Of a stretch of DNA of 46,108 bases, positions 1 to 7,803 are shown one piece after another. Both the position numbers and the translations under genes were made by a program. The DNA is from an uncultured Bacteroidales bacterium (GTDB lineage: Bacteria; Bacteroidota; Bacteroidia; Bacteroidales; Bacteroidaceae). The notes beneath the pieces were generated by a model. That model was not told the DNA's origin and did no database searches. It was given only the letters and a program-made list of their open reading frames with translations. Position 1 is the stretch's first letter; each line of letters begins with the position of its first letter. The stretch covers positions 1-46,108 of the forward strand of contig CADAJS010000024.1 in assembly GCA_902788315.1 (NCBI GenBank). Reading direction: 5' to 3'.

Positions 1-138
1 GCCTAACTACTGTCCGAAGGACGAGCGTAGTGATCGCTCGGCTTTGCCGCTTGGCTCGTCCAAGTAACCGGCTTGCCGCTTCGCTCGTCGAAGAACTACA
101 AAACGTTGAGAGCACCCGAAACTTGAACAAGAAAAATA
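1..138. repeat. Intergenic GC-rich repeat (family A, copy 1)
   Basis: This is gene-free sequence beyond the stop of the methyltransferase gene. Positions 35-93 hold two tandem units of about 30 bases built on the pattern GCTCGGCTTTGCCGCTTGG followed by CTCGTCCAAG. The same double unit occurs in the opposite orientation at 3888-3947. Each unit carries a short CTTGG/CCAAG-type self-complementary stretch. No open frame here looks like a gene. The function is unknown; it is called a dispersed repeat only because of the second copy. Confidence 0.6.
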
Positions 139-930
139 TCACTCCACCGCCCGCCGCTGTCTGACGGCCTCGAAAACAAGGATGGCAGCGCTGACAGAGA
201 CGTTGAGCGAATCCACTCGGCCCAGCATGGGGATGCGTATGTGGGCGTCGGCGGCCTGGCGCCACTGCGGGGAGAGCCCCGTGGACTCGGTGCCCATGAC
301 GATGGCGGTGGCACGACGCATGTCGGTGTCGTAATAGAGGCGGGAGTCCTGCAGCTGGGCGGTGAGGATCTGCACACCGCGCTGCCTGAGGAAGGCGATG
401 CACTCGGCCGACGAGCAGGCCACGCAGGGCACCGTGAAGAAGGCGCCCAGCGAGCTGCGGATAAGGTTGGGATTGAAGAGGTCGGTGAGCGGGTCGCAGA
501 CGATGACAGCATCGACACGGGCTGCATCTGCCGTGCGCAGGACGGCACCCAGATTGCCGGGCTTCTCCACGCTCTCGAGCACGACAAGGAGCGGATCCTT
601 CGGCAAACGGAGGCTCTCCAGCCCGAGATGACGCATACGGACTATGGCTATCACGCCCTCGGTGGTGCCGCGATAGGCGATGCGGGCATAGACTTCCGGA
701 CTCACCTCGAAGGTGGAAGCTTCGTCCCTGACAGCGAGGCTTCCCTGCATCAACGAAGGACAACAGAACAGAGAGTCCAGCTCGTAGCCGGCCTCTATAC
801 AGCGCTCCACCTCGCGAAGCCCCTCTACCACGAAGAGCGAGTCCTCGCGCCGGGCCGACGACTTCTGCTGCAAGGCCATCAGACGTTTCACCTTCGGATT
901 CTGAGGGCTCGATATGAAATTATCAAACAT
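139..930 (-). CDS. TrmH/SpoU-family RNA 2'-O-methyltransferase
   Basis: The 263-residue protein belongs to the SPOUT class, which moves a methyl group from S-adenosylmethionine to a ribose 2'-OH in rRNA or tRNA. The N-terminal part (about residues 1-100) looks like the substrate-binding domain of RlmB/TrmH enzymes. The three SpoU motifs are visible: EKPGNLGAVLRTA at 122-134, VMGTESTGLS at 211-220 and IPMLGRVDSLNVSVSAA around 233-249. These form the trefoil-knot cofactor site. The length is normal for the family. The gene is read divergently from the DUF5009-like gene, with a TATCTTTG promoter element about 77 bases upstream of the ATG. The exact RNA target cannot be told from the sequence, so no gene symbol is given. 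Confidence 0.9.
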   Translation of the reverse strand: MFDNFISSPQNPKVKRLMALQQKSSARREDSLFVVEGLREVERCIEAGYELDSLFCCPSLMQGSLAVRDEASTFEVSPEVYARIAYRGTTEGVIAIVRMRHLGLESLRLPKDPLLVVLESVEKPGNLGAVLRTADAARVDAVIVCDPLTDLFNPNLIRSSLGAFFTVPCVACSSAECIAFLRQRGVQILTAQLQDSRLYYDTDMRRATAIVMGTESTGLSPQWRQAADAHIRIPMLGRVDSLNVSVSAAILVFEAVRQRRAVE

Positions 931-1006
931 ATAATCGGCGTCAATTATTTAAAGCATGGAACAGCCAGAAGGGCTTTTTACCCCTGACTATTCAAGAATT
1001 CTCATG

Positions 1007-1014
1007 CAAAGATA
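1007..1014 (-). promoter_or_regulatory. -7 promoter element of the methyltransferase gene
   Basis: On the minus strand this reads TATCTTTG, a match to the Bacteroidetes TAnnTTTG element. No clear TTTG -33 element lies at the expected distance. It stands back to back with the plus-strand element at 1036-1043. Confidence 0.5.
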
Positions 1015-1035
1015 GCGAGATTCGGGAAAATTAGC

Positions 1036-1043
1036 TACCTTTG
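1036..1043 (+). promoter_or_regulatory. -7 promoter element of the DUF5009-like gene
   Basis: TACCTTTG matches TAnnTTTG, 42 bases before the ATG at 1085. A -33 TTG is not obvious. It forms a divergent promoter pair with 1007-1014. Confidence 0.55.
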
Positions 1044-1084
1044 CCCGTAGAAATTACAACACAACCCGATAAAATCACACGAAA

Positions 1085-2215
1085 ATGGACAACAACACTT
1101 ACGCAATGCGTCCCGGACAGGGGCGTCTGACGTCGCTCGACGCCCTGCGAGGCTTCGACATGTTCTTCATCATGGGCGGGGCGGGACTGCTGGCCGCTCT
1201 GGCCAAGTGGTTCCCCTGCAGCTTCACGGAGGAGCTGGCACACCAGATGGGCCATGTGGAATGGCACGGACTCACCCACCACGACACCATCTTCCCGCTG
1301 TTTCTCTTCATCGCGGGCATCTCATTCCCCTTCTCGCTCTCGAAGCAGCGCGCTGCAGGGCGCAGCGAGGGCAGCATCCACTGGAAAGTGGTGAGCCGCG
1401 GGCTGATGCTGGTGCTGCTGGGCATGATATACAACGGTCTGCTCGGCCTGAACTTCGAGGACTTCCGCTATGCGAGCGTACTGGCGCGTATCGGCCTGGC
1501 CTGGATGTTCGCCGCCCTCATCTTCATCCACACGGGATGGAAGGCACGCGCCCTGATCACGACAGTGCTGCTCGTGGGCTACTGGCTGGTGGCAGGTTTC
1601 ATACCTGCTCCCGACGCAGACGGTGCCGACATCTTTTCGGCCCAAGGGTCGATGGTGGGCTATGTGGACCGCATGTGGCTGCCAGGCCGAGTACTCTACG
1701 GCAACATCGACCCCGAGGGGCTGCTGGGCATCGTCCCAGCCATCGGAACCGCCCTGCTGGGTATGTTCTGCGGCGAATGGGTGAAATGTGACAAGGAAGA
1801 ACTGACGGGAGGCAAGAAGGTACTTTGCATGGTGGTGGCCGGAGTGGTGCTGCTCGCCGTGGGGCTGCTGTGGAGCCAGGTGTTCCCCATCAACAAGAAG
1901 ATGTGGACCAGCACGTTCGTCCTCGTCGTGGGAGCCTACTCGGTGCTGATGTTCGCCCTGTTCTATTATATAATAGATGTACGCGCGTGCAAGTGGTGGA
2001 CACCGTTTTTCACCGTCATTGGCATGAACTCCATCACCATCTATCTGGGACAGCGGTTCATCAACTTCTCCTATACAGCCGACCGCCTCTTCGGAGGCCT
2101 CGTCCACAAGCTGCCCGAGGCGTCGCAGGAGTTCTTCTCCTCGGCAGCCTACATCGCCGTGTGCTGGCTCTTCCTCTATTTCCTCTACCGCAAGCGCGTC
2201 TTCCTGAAAGTCTGA
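1085..2215 (+). CDS. DUF5009/acyltransferase-like integral membrane protein
   Basis: This 376-residue polytopic membrane protein opens with the sequence SLDALRGFDMFFIMGG (about residues 16-31). That is the signature start of the DUF5009 / heparan-alpha-glucosaminide N-acetyltransferase-like (NagX/YeiB) group. About ten hydrophobic segments follow, ending with a basic tail (YRKRVF). A conserved His-rich stretch (HVEWHGLTHHDTIFPLFLF, about 57-75) lies before the second membrane helix, as in transmembrane acetyltransferases. By family it may transfer acetyl groups from cytoplasmic acetyl-CoA to a sugar across the inner membrane; the substrate is unknown. It is a single-gene transcript, with a TACCTTTG promoter upstream and a perfect 16-bp hairpin 46 bases after the stop. 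Confidence 0.8.
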   Translation: MDNNTYAMRPGQGRLTSLDALRGFDMFFIMGGAGLLAALAKWFPCSFTEELAHQMGHVEWHGLTHHDTIFPLFLFIAGISFPFSLSKQRAAGRSEGSIHWKVVSRGLMLVLLGMIYNGLLGLNFEDFRYASVLARIGLAWMFAALIFIHTGWKARALITTVLLVGYWLVAGFIPAPDADGADIFSAQGSMVGYVDRMWLPGRVLYGNIDPEGLLGIVPAIGTALLGMFCGEWVKCDKEELTGGKKVLCMVVAGVVLLAVGLLWSQVFPINKKMWTSTFVLVVGAYSVLMFALFYYIIDVRACKWWTPFFTVIGMNSITIYLGQRFINFSYTADRLFGGLVHKLPEASQEFFSSAAYIAVCWLFLYFLYRKRVFLKV

Positions 2216-2261
2216 GCCTGAGCCCAGAGGGCTGTGAATGAACTCTCGAGCATACAAATAT

Positions 2262-2297
2262 GTGGGGGAGCATGCCGTGCGCGGCATGCTCCCCCAC
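2262..2297. terminator. Bidirectional hairpin terminator
   Basis: A perfect 16-bp inverted repeat (arms 2262-2277 and 2282-2297) has a TGCG loop. It lies between the convergent DUF5009-like gene (+) and DUF4332 gene (-). A pyrimidine stretch follows on the plus strand. It can serve both transcripts. Confidence 0.8.
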
Positions 2298-2338
2298 TCT
2301 CTCTGTGTTCAGTCGGCCACCCGTTTCGGGGAGGTTTC

Positions 2339-2749
2339 TTAGTACTCCATCACGGCAGGCAGTTCCTTGGCCTGGTCGATCATCTTCTGCACCTCGCCCA
2401 CCGAGGGAACGCGGTTGGTCAGATTCTTGGCCTCGTTCACCTCTACGAGCTTCTTCTGCAGATTCTCGGCCACGCGGTGCTTCAGTTCCTTCACCGTGTC
2501 CACACCGGCTGCCTCAAGCAGTTCGGCGAACTGCGGGCCTACGCCCTGAATGCGGTAGAGGTCCACATGGTTGGTCCATGTCAGAATCAGCTTGGGGCTG
2601 ATGCCTGTCTCCTCGGCCAGTGCCTTGCGGCCAGCGGGTTTTGCACACTTCTCCAGCAGGTCGTCCGTCATCTTGATGCCTGCGGCCACGAGCTTCTCGG
2701 CGTACACTGCGCCAACGCCCTGAATGTCAACAATCTTGTAGTTTGCCAT
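2339..2749 (-). CDS. DUF4332 helix-hairpin-helix protein
   Basis: This 136-residue soluble protein contains two helix-hairpin-helix-like repeats: IQGVGAVYAEKLVAAGI (about residues 9-25) and IQGVGPQFAELLEAAGV (about 68-84). Paired I-x-G-V-G motifs of this kind define the DUF4332 family and resemble the DNA-binding hairpins of Holliday-junction and repair proteins. The remainder is charged and helical. No catalytic residues are evident. It may bind DNA or nucleic acid non-specifically; its biological role is not established. It lies downstream of the sugar transporter on the same strand, across a 94-base gap filled with GTTTAGA repeats, so co-transcription is possible. The hairpin at 2262-2297 ends the unit. 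Confidence 0.85.
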   Translation of the reverse strand: MANYKIVDIQGVGAVYAEKLVAAGIKMTDDLLEKCAKPAGRKALAEETGISPKLILTWTNHVDLYRIQGVGPQFAELLEAAGVDTVKELKHRVAENLQKKLVEVNEAKNLTNRVPSVGEVQKMIDQAKELPAVMEY

Positions 2750-2778
2750 AATTGTAATTATTAAAGGGGTTTGTAATA

Positions 2779-2840
2779 AGGGAGTTTAGAGTTTAGAGTT
2801 TAGAGTTTAGAGTTGAGAGTTGAGAGTTGAGGGTTTAGAG
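2779..2840. repeat. GTTTAGA/GTTGAGA short tandem repeat
   Basis: About eight imperfect copies of a 7-base unit (GTTTAGA, drifting to GTTGAGA) fill the gap between the DUF4332 gene and the transporter gene. A similar shorter run lies on the other side of the transporter at 3854-3886 in the same orientation. This is a simple-sequence intergenic repeat of unknown function. Confidence 0.8.
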
Positions 2841-2843
2841 TAG

Positions 2844-3845
2844 TCAGTTGCCTGCCACCACAATCAGCGCAAGGCCGGCAATGAAGAAGGCGAACATCAG
2901 AGCCAGCAGGCGGCGGGTCGGCTTGTCGGCACCAACGAATTCCTTCCACACGAATACGCCCCAGGCAGCGGCAATCATCGGTGCTCCCTGGCCGAGGGCG
3001 TAGGAGATGGCTGCTCCCGCCTTGCCCGCAGCGATGTAGCTCAGCACGGTGCCCAAGCCCCAGACGCAGCCGCCCAGAACGCCCACGAGGTGGGTCTTCA
3101 TGGCTCCGCCGAAGTAGGTCTTGTAGCTGACAGGCGCTCCCTGGAAGGGATACTTCATGGCCAGCGTACCCCAGAGGAAATTGCTCAGGAAGATGCCGAC
3201 AGCAAAGATGAAGAAGGCGGTGTAGGGCGTAGCTTTACCTGGCTCGGGAGACTCGAAGTTGTCGAGGTCCATGGCGGCAGCCACAAAGCGGTAGAAGCAC
3301 GACATCAGCACACCGGCCACCACTGCCAGCACAATACCCTTGCGACTGGAGGTTTCGCCCCCCTGAGCCCGACGGCCCGAGGCCATGCCATTCAGCACGA
3401 TGGCGACCACGACGAGTGCCACACCCGAGAATAGCAGCATGGCATCGCCTTTAGGTTGCCCCATATAGTTCAGTATCACGCCCAGCACGAGAGCGATGCC
3501 TACGCCCACGGGAAAGGCCACCGACATGCCAGCCAGCGACACGCTGGCCGAGAGCAGGATGTTCGAGGCATTGAAGATGACACCGCCCAGGAGCGCACTG
3601 CACACGGCTGCCGAAGACACCTGAGCCAGGTCGGCAGTGAAGCTGCGTCCGCCCTCGCCGAAGCTGCCCAGCGTGAAGCCAACGAGCAGCGAGAAGAGCA
3701 GGATGCCGATGACATAGTCCCAGTAAAAAAGTTCATAGCGCCAACTCTTGGCGGCAAGCTTCTGTGTGTTGCCCCACGAGCCCCAGCAAATCATCGTGAC
3801 CACACAGAGCACGACGGCCAGCAGATAACTGTTTACGATAAACAT
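2844..3845 (-). CDS. Sugar transporter, GRP/RhaT-like (DMT superfamily)
   Basis: This 333-residue protein has about ten predicted membrane helices and almost no soluble parts. The N-terminus (CWGSWGNTQKLAAKSWRYEL, about residues 20-39) and the length match the glucose/ribose uptake (GRP) and L-rhamnose/proton symporter groups of the drug/metabolite transporter superfamily. It lies 108 bases downstream of ribokinase on the same strand. The likely job is therefore proton-coupled uptake of ribose or another pentose, which the kinase then phosphorylates. This substrate is an inference from context; rhamnose or another sugar is possible. It is flanked on both sides by GTTTAGA repeats. The start at 3845 gives a typical hydrophobic first helix. 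Confidence 0.8.
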   Translation of the reverse strand: MFIVNSYLLAVVLCVVTMICWGSWGNTQKLAAKSWRYELFYWDYVIGILLFSLLVGFTLGSFGEGGRSFTADLAQVSSAAVCSALLGGVIFNASNILLSASVSLAGMSVAFPVGVGIALVLGVILNYMGQPKGDAMLLFSGVALVVVAIVLNGMASGRRAQGGETSSRKGIVLAVVAGVLMSCFYRFVAAAMDLDNFESPEPGKATPYTAFFIFAVGIFLSNFLWGTLAMKYPFQGAPVSYKTYFGGAMKTHLVGVLGGCVWGLGTVLSYIAAGKAGAAISYALGQGAPMIAAAWGVFVWKEFVGADKPTRRLLALMFAFFIAGLALIVVAGN

Positions 3846-3853
3846 ACTATTTG

Positions 3854-3947
3854 TGAGTTTAGAGTTTAGAGTTTAAAGTTTAGATTTCTTGGACAAGCCA
3901 AGCGGCAGAGCCGATTACTTGGACGAGCCAAGCGGCAGAGCCAGACG
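3854..3947. repeat. GTTTAGA run plus GC-rich repeat (family A, copy 2)
   Basis: Positions 3854-3886 hold about four GTTTAGA-like units. Positions 3888-3917 and 3918-3947 are a 30-base direct repeat of the pattern CTTGGACRAGCCAAGCGG followed by CAGAGCC. Its reverse complement closely matches positions 35-93. The composite (AT-rich simple repeat next to GC-rich module) sits between ribokinase and the transporter. Transcripts of the pair would carry it as RNA with small CTTGG/CCAAG hairpins. Confidence 0.7.
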
Positions 3948-3953
3948 CAGGGT

Positions 3954-4883
3954 TCAGGAGAGTTCCACCCTCCTCGGTATGCTGCGCCATGCTCCCATGC
4001 GAGTGACACTTATCGAAGCGGCCTTGTTGGCAAAACGGATGGCATCAGAGAGCGGCTGCCCCTCGGAGAGGGCCACGCAGAGCGCCCCGTTGAAAGTGTC
4101 GCCTGCTGCAGTGGTATCTACGGCCGTCACCTTAAAGGAGGGGATGCATATCAGCTGCCCTCCCTCCTCGGTATAAGCGCCTTTCGACCCGGCCGTAAGG
4201 ATGACACGCTGCACGCCCTGGGCCTGAATGGCGCGGATGGCCTCCAGCGCCGTAGCCTCGTCCTTAACCTGCACGCCCGACATCATGGAAGCCTCGGTCT
4301 CGTTGGGGGTAATCAGGTCGAGACACTGGAGCAATTCAGCCGGCAGGGGTTCGGGAGGGAATGGAGCGGGATTGAGCACCACACAGGCTCCTGCCTCATG
4401 GGCGATGCGTGCTGCACGGACGAGGGTGGGAATCGGTGTCTCCAACTGCATCAGTACTGTGCCGGCACGGGCTATCATGGGGCGAGCTGCCTCGATGTCC
4501 TCCTCGCTGAGCAGGGCGTTGGCACCGCTGGCCACGATGATGCTGTTCTCCCCCCGGTCGTCCACTGGGATAAGAGCCACGCCGGTGGAGACTCCCTCGG
4601 TCGTATGCACATGGGTGATATCGATGCCTTCCTCGCGCAGGAGCTGAATGGTCTGGCGGCCAAAGCCGTCGTCGCCCACCCGCGCCACAAAGGCCGCCTG
4701 TCCGCCCAGTCGGCTCACGGCCACAGCCTGATTGGCCCCCTTGCCGCCCTGGTTCGTCATAAAGTCGTGTCCCATGATGGTCTCGCCAGGCGCCGGCAAA
4801 TGCTTTACCCGAATGACCATATCGGTGTTCGAACTGCCGATGACAACAATGGGCTTGTTCAATTCGTTATTCATAATTCTCAA
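3954..4883 (-). CDS. rbsK: Ribokinase
   Basis: This 309-residue PfkB-family sugar kinase catalyses ATP-dependent phosphorylation of ribose to ribose 5-phosphate. The first PfkB signature appears as GGKGANQAVAVSRLG (about residues 46-60). The second is the anion-hole/catalytic motif DTTAAGDTFNGAL (about 256-268), with the catalytic Asp in AAGD. The ribose-binding start (VIGSSNTDMVIRVKHLPAPG) is typical. The annotated ATG is the third candidate methionine region (MRIMNNEL); starting at MNNEL, three codons later, is equally likely. It is transcribed after the EEP-fold gene (76-base gap) and before the sugar transporter, and likely forms a pentose uptake and activation unit. A weak TAACGTTTG element lies at 4931-4939. 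Confidence 0.92.
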   Translation of the reverse strand: MRIMNNELNKPIVVIGSSNTDMVIRVKHLPAPGETIMGHDFMTNQGGKGANQAVAVSRLGGQAAFVARVGDDGFGRQTIQLLREEGIDITHVHTTEGVSTGVALIPVDDRGENSIIVASGANALLSEEDIEAARPMIARAGTVLMQLETPIPTLVRAARIAHEAGACVVLNPAPFPPEPLPAELLQCLDLITPNETEASMMSGVQVKDEATALEAIRAIQAQGVQRVILTAGSKGAYTEEGGQLICIPSFKVTAVDTTAAGDTFNGALCVALSEGQPLSDAIRFANKAASISVTRMGAWRSIPRRVELS

Positions 4884-4959
4884 TTCATAATTATCGGGCG
4901 AGGCAATGTCTGCCTGCAGCCGAACAGATTCAAACGTTATCTTTCCTTATTGCTTAGCA

Positions 4960-6261
4960 TCACAGCTTAGCGTCAATCACGTTGGGATAGTGATCGGTGA
5001 GCAACACGGTGAAGTAGGCCTGCACACAGTCGAACACCTTCACCTCCACCTTCTGCTCCGGATCGAGTAGCAGGCAGTGGTCGATGGCGCCCTTCTTGCG
5101 CTCGGGGCTCGGACGACGGCTCTCGCGCGAGAAGCCGTCCTTGGGTCCGCAGATATGGTGTCCGTTGTGGAGGTCGGCATATTGTGTGGCCAGCTCGTAG
5201 CAGGGCTTGTAGCCCGACTCGAAGAACTGGCGCATGGGGATGGTGCTCTCATAGCAGTTCATGTCGCCTGTCACGAAGACGGGGCACTTGTGCTCGGCGC
5301 GGATAATCTCGGCCTCGGCCAGCATGAGGCGCACCTGGGCGGCCCGCGCCTGCGTGCTTCCCGGCTGTGCCGACTCGCCCTTCCACCAAAGGTGGGTGGT
5401 CAGGACGGCAAACACCCGCCCCGTCTGCTTATGCCGGAAGACAGCCGAAGTGAACGACTTTGACCCGCTGTTGCTCCAACGCGCAGGCGTATAGAGATTA
5501 TAGTTCACGTAGAGCTGCTCCACGGTCTGGGGATTATAGAAGATGGGAGTATTGTTCCAGTCGCGCCCGCTCTCGTAGGAGATGACGTAGCCGTACTCCT
5601 GGATGCGGGGATAGAAACGGTCGTGCATGTGGCGGCTGTACTCCTGCAGGGTGACGATGTCTGGCATGTAGGCCCGCACGAGCTGGGCAAACTGCGGAGC
5701 ACGCACGTCATCGCGCGGATCGATGCCCGTAGGCTTCCACGCCTCGGGGATGGTCTCGGACGAGTAGTCCCAGATATTGTCGTCCAGAATGCGCAGGTTG
5801 GCTCCCTCGGCGATAGGGAACAGATGTTCGCCCACCACGGTGCCCTCCCGCGTGTATCCGTCAGGGATTCTCCCCTTCTCCTTCAGTTCCTCGGCCACCA
5901 TCCGCGCAGCCTTCTGCATGGCCCAGTATCCGCCGCCACGGATGACCAATGCACGGCCTTCCCGGCAAATGCTATAGCCAAAAGGCTCGAGCGTCTTGTC
6001 ATGCTCCAGACGGATGGCACTACCCCGCTTCCATTCGGCATCGCTGCAGATGGCGGGAGCAATGCCCGTGGCCGCCTGCAATGTCTGCCGCACATAGGCA
6101 GCCGCATCGTTTCCCTCCTCGGCCTCGACTCCGGCGGCATACACTATCTGATACGAAGCCAGGTTGCGACCATAGATACGGACAGCGGCAGCAGCCTGTG
6201 CCTCGCTTATCACGCCGCCCAGCGACCAAAGCAAAAGGGCAAGAAGAAGCTTACGTTTCAT
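4960..6261 (-). CDS. Secreted endonuclease/exonuclease/phosphatase-fold enzyme with N-terminal accessory domain
   Basis: This is a 433-residue exported protein; the signal peptide covers about residues 1-24 and ends ...SEAQA. Residues about 27-135 form a separate alpha/beta domain. It looks like the N-terminal accessory domain found in front of some secreted glycosidases (alpha-glucuronidase/GH20-like), but I cannot assign it firmly. From about 155 the EEP fold follows with its catalytic landmarks: the Asn of DDNIWD, the Glu of LQEYS, the His of TTHLWW, Asp/Asn of VTGDMNC, and Asp-His of LTDHYPN. Members hydrolyse phosphodiesters (nucleic acid, sphingolipid, inositol phosphate). Export implies an extracytoplasmic substrate. 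It is first in the run of minus-strand genes, with a good promoter upstream. Confidence 0.82.
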   Translation of the reverse strand: MKRKLLLALLLWSLGGVISEAQAAAAVRIYGRNLASYQIVYAAGVEAEEGNDAAAYVRQTLQAATGIAPAICSDAEWKRGSAIRLEHDKTLEPFGYSICREGRALVIRGGGYWAMQKAARMVAEELKEKGRIPDGYTREGTVVGEHLFPIAEGANLRILDDNIWDYSSETIPEAWKPTGIDPRDDVRAPQFAQLVRAYMPDIVTLQEYSRHMHDRFYPRIQEYGYVISYESGRDWNNTPIFYNPQTVEQLYVNYNLYTPARWSNSGSKSFTSAVFRHKQTGRVFAVLTTHLWWKGESAQPGSTQARAAQVRLMLAEAEIIRAEHKCPVFVTGDMNCYESTIPMRQFFESGYKPCYELATQYADLHNGHHICGPKDGFSRESRRPSPERKKGAIDHCLLLDPEQKVEVKVFDCVQAYFTVLLTDHYPNVIDAKL

Positions 6262-6283
6262 TGCAAATTAGGGTTTTGACCTC

Positions 6284-6314
6284 CAAAGGTAAGATTATTC
6301 CAGCAAAAAGGCAA
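6284..6314 (-). promoter_or_regulatory. Promoter of the EEP-fold gene
   Basis: On the minus strand there is a TTG -33 element (6312-6314), a 20-base spacer and TACCTTTG as the -7 element (6284-6291). This is a good match to the Bacteroidetes sigma-ABfr consensus. It lies 23 bases before the ATG. Confidence 0.65.
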
Positions 6315-6500
6315 GGAAATCACAGATTATTTTTTGCTGCACGACATTTCGCCCCGACAGAGGGAACATGGAATCGAAGCGGGCGCAATACGCTGTCAAA
6401 CGGAAAGTCACAGGCTGTGAGAGGGGAAAAACAGATGAGTTTTAAGTTTTTCAAGGTAAAAAAGATGGAGTAACATGCAGGAATTGTGCTCAAATTATTG

Positions 6501-6508
6501 TAATTTTG
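6501..6508 (+). promoter_or_regulatory. -7 promoter element of the efflux operon
   Basis: TAATTTTG matches TAnnTTTG, 40 bases before the adaptor ATG. No -33 TTG lies at the ideal spacing. The surrounding 287-base gap (6262-6548) is AT-rich and holds no other recognisable feature. Confidence 0.5.
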
Positions 6509-6548
6509 CACTGATTTTACAGGTTTTCCACCTAAATATTATCCCTCA

Positions 6549-7649
6549 ATGAGCAAGACGATTACATTTTGCGGCCTGCTGATAGCCGCGCTGTGCATAG
6601 GGGCATGCACCGGCAAGCCGGAAGAAAAAAAGACCGAGAAAGCCAATTACAAGACGATGACCGTGGGCACGCAGGACTATACGCTCCAGAAAGAGCTGAC
6701 AGCCACGATGACCGGACGCCAGATTGTGGAAATACGACCGCAGGTGAGCGGCCGCATCACCAAGATATGCATCCGCGAGGGCGAACAGGTGCGCCGCGGA
6801 CAGACGCTATTCATCATCGACCAGGTGCCCTACGAGATGGCGCTCAAGGTGGCGTCGGCCAAGGTGAAGACAGCCGAAGCACAGTTGGAAACAGCCCGCC
6901 TGAGCATGCAGAGCGAACAGTCACTCAGACGGGAGAACGTGGTCTCGGACTTCTCCGTACAGACGGCTCAGAACAAGTTCCACGAGGCGGAGGCTGCGCT
7001 GGCACAGGCCAAAGCCGAGGAGACTAACGCACGCTGGCAGTTGTCATACACCGAGGTGAAGAGTCCCGTGAATGGCTCGGCCTCGATGATTCCCTACCAT
7101 GTGGGGGCTCTCGTGGGAAGCAGCATCGCCGAGCCACTGGTCACCGTGGCCGACGACGCACAGATGTATGTCTATTTCTCCATTACGGAGAACCAGAGCA
7201 TCGACCTGATTGAACGTTACGGAAGCCTGGAGCAATACATCAGCCAGGCACCACCCATCCAACTGCGACTCTCGAATGGTTCGATGTATGACATCGAGGG
7301 ACACATTGACGCCGTGAGCGGCACCGTGGATGCAGGCACAGGCACGGTAAACGTGCGCGCCGTCTTTGACAATCCGCGTCATCTGCTGCACAACGGCGGC
7401 AGTGCACGTGTAGTGATGCCCACACACATGCAGGACTGCATCGTCATCCCGCAGGATGCCACCACCCAGCTTCAGAACCGCTTCTTCGTATATAAAATCG
7501 TAGAGGGCAAGACGAAGGCCACGTCCGTCGAAGTGTATCCCACCGACAACGGCAAGGAGTACATCATTCAGTCGGGCCTCGAGGCAGGCGACCGCATTAT
7601 CGCCGAGGGCGCCGGCCTGCTGCGCGAGGGAATAGAAGTGGGAGACTGA
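6549..7649 (+). CDS. RND efflux periplasmic adaptor (membrane fusion protein), lipoprotein
   Basis: This is a 366-residue HlyD/AcrA-type adaptor. A lipobox (CIGAC, Cys about residue 20) marks it as a lipoprotein anchored in the inner membrane. The barrel-sandwich/lipoyl halves are visible at about 60-95 (VEIRPQVSGRITKICIREGEQVRRGQ) and about 170-200 (YTEVKSPVNGSASMIPYHVGALV). A coiled-coil hairpin with Ala/Glu-rich heptads lies between them, and beta-barrel and membrane-proximal domains come after. It connects the inner-membrane pump with an outer-membrane channel. The pump gene follows after 154 bases. That gap includes a stretch resembling the GC-rich intergenic repeats (GCTCGGCTCTGTCGCTTCTG). 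No TolC-like gene is present nearby, so the channel must be encoded elsewhere. Confidence 0.92.
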   Translation: MSKTITFCGLLIAALCIGACTGKPEEKKTEKANYKTMTVGTQDYTLQKELTATMTGRQIVEIRPQVSGRITKICIREGEQVRRGQTLFIIDQVPYEMALKVASAKVKTAEAQLETARLSMQSEQSLRRENVVSDFSVQTAQNKFHEAEAALAQAKAEETNARWQLSYTEVKSPVNGSASMIPYHVGALVGSSIAEPLVTVADDAQMYVYFSITENQSIDLIERYGSLEQYISQAPPIQLRLSNGSMYDIEGHIDAVSGTVDAGTGTVNVRAVFDNPRHLLHNGGSARVVMPTHMQDCIVIPQDATTQLQNRFFVYKIVEGKTKATSVEVYPTDNGKEYIIQSGLEAGDRIIAEGAGLLREGIEVGD

Positions 7650-7803
7650 CAGCCGACAATCAAGAACTGACAGCCACGTGTGTGCTGACATCGCTTCCGG
7701 GACAAGCGGAGAACGCGAGAAATATTATAAATGTGGCGCTCGGCTCTGTCGCTTCTGCACGCAGAGCGAGTACCGAAGAATAACAAATCGTAAATTGACC
7801 TAA

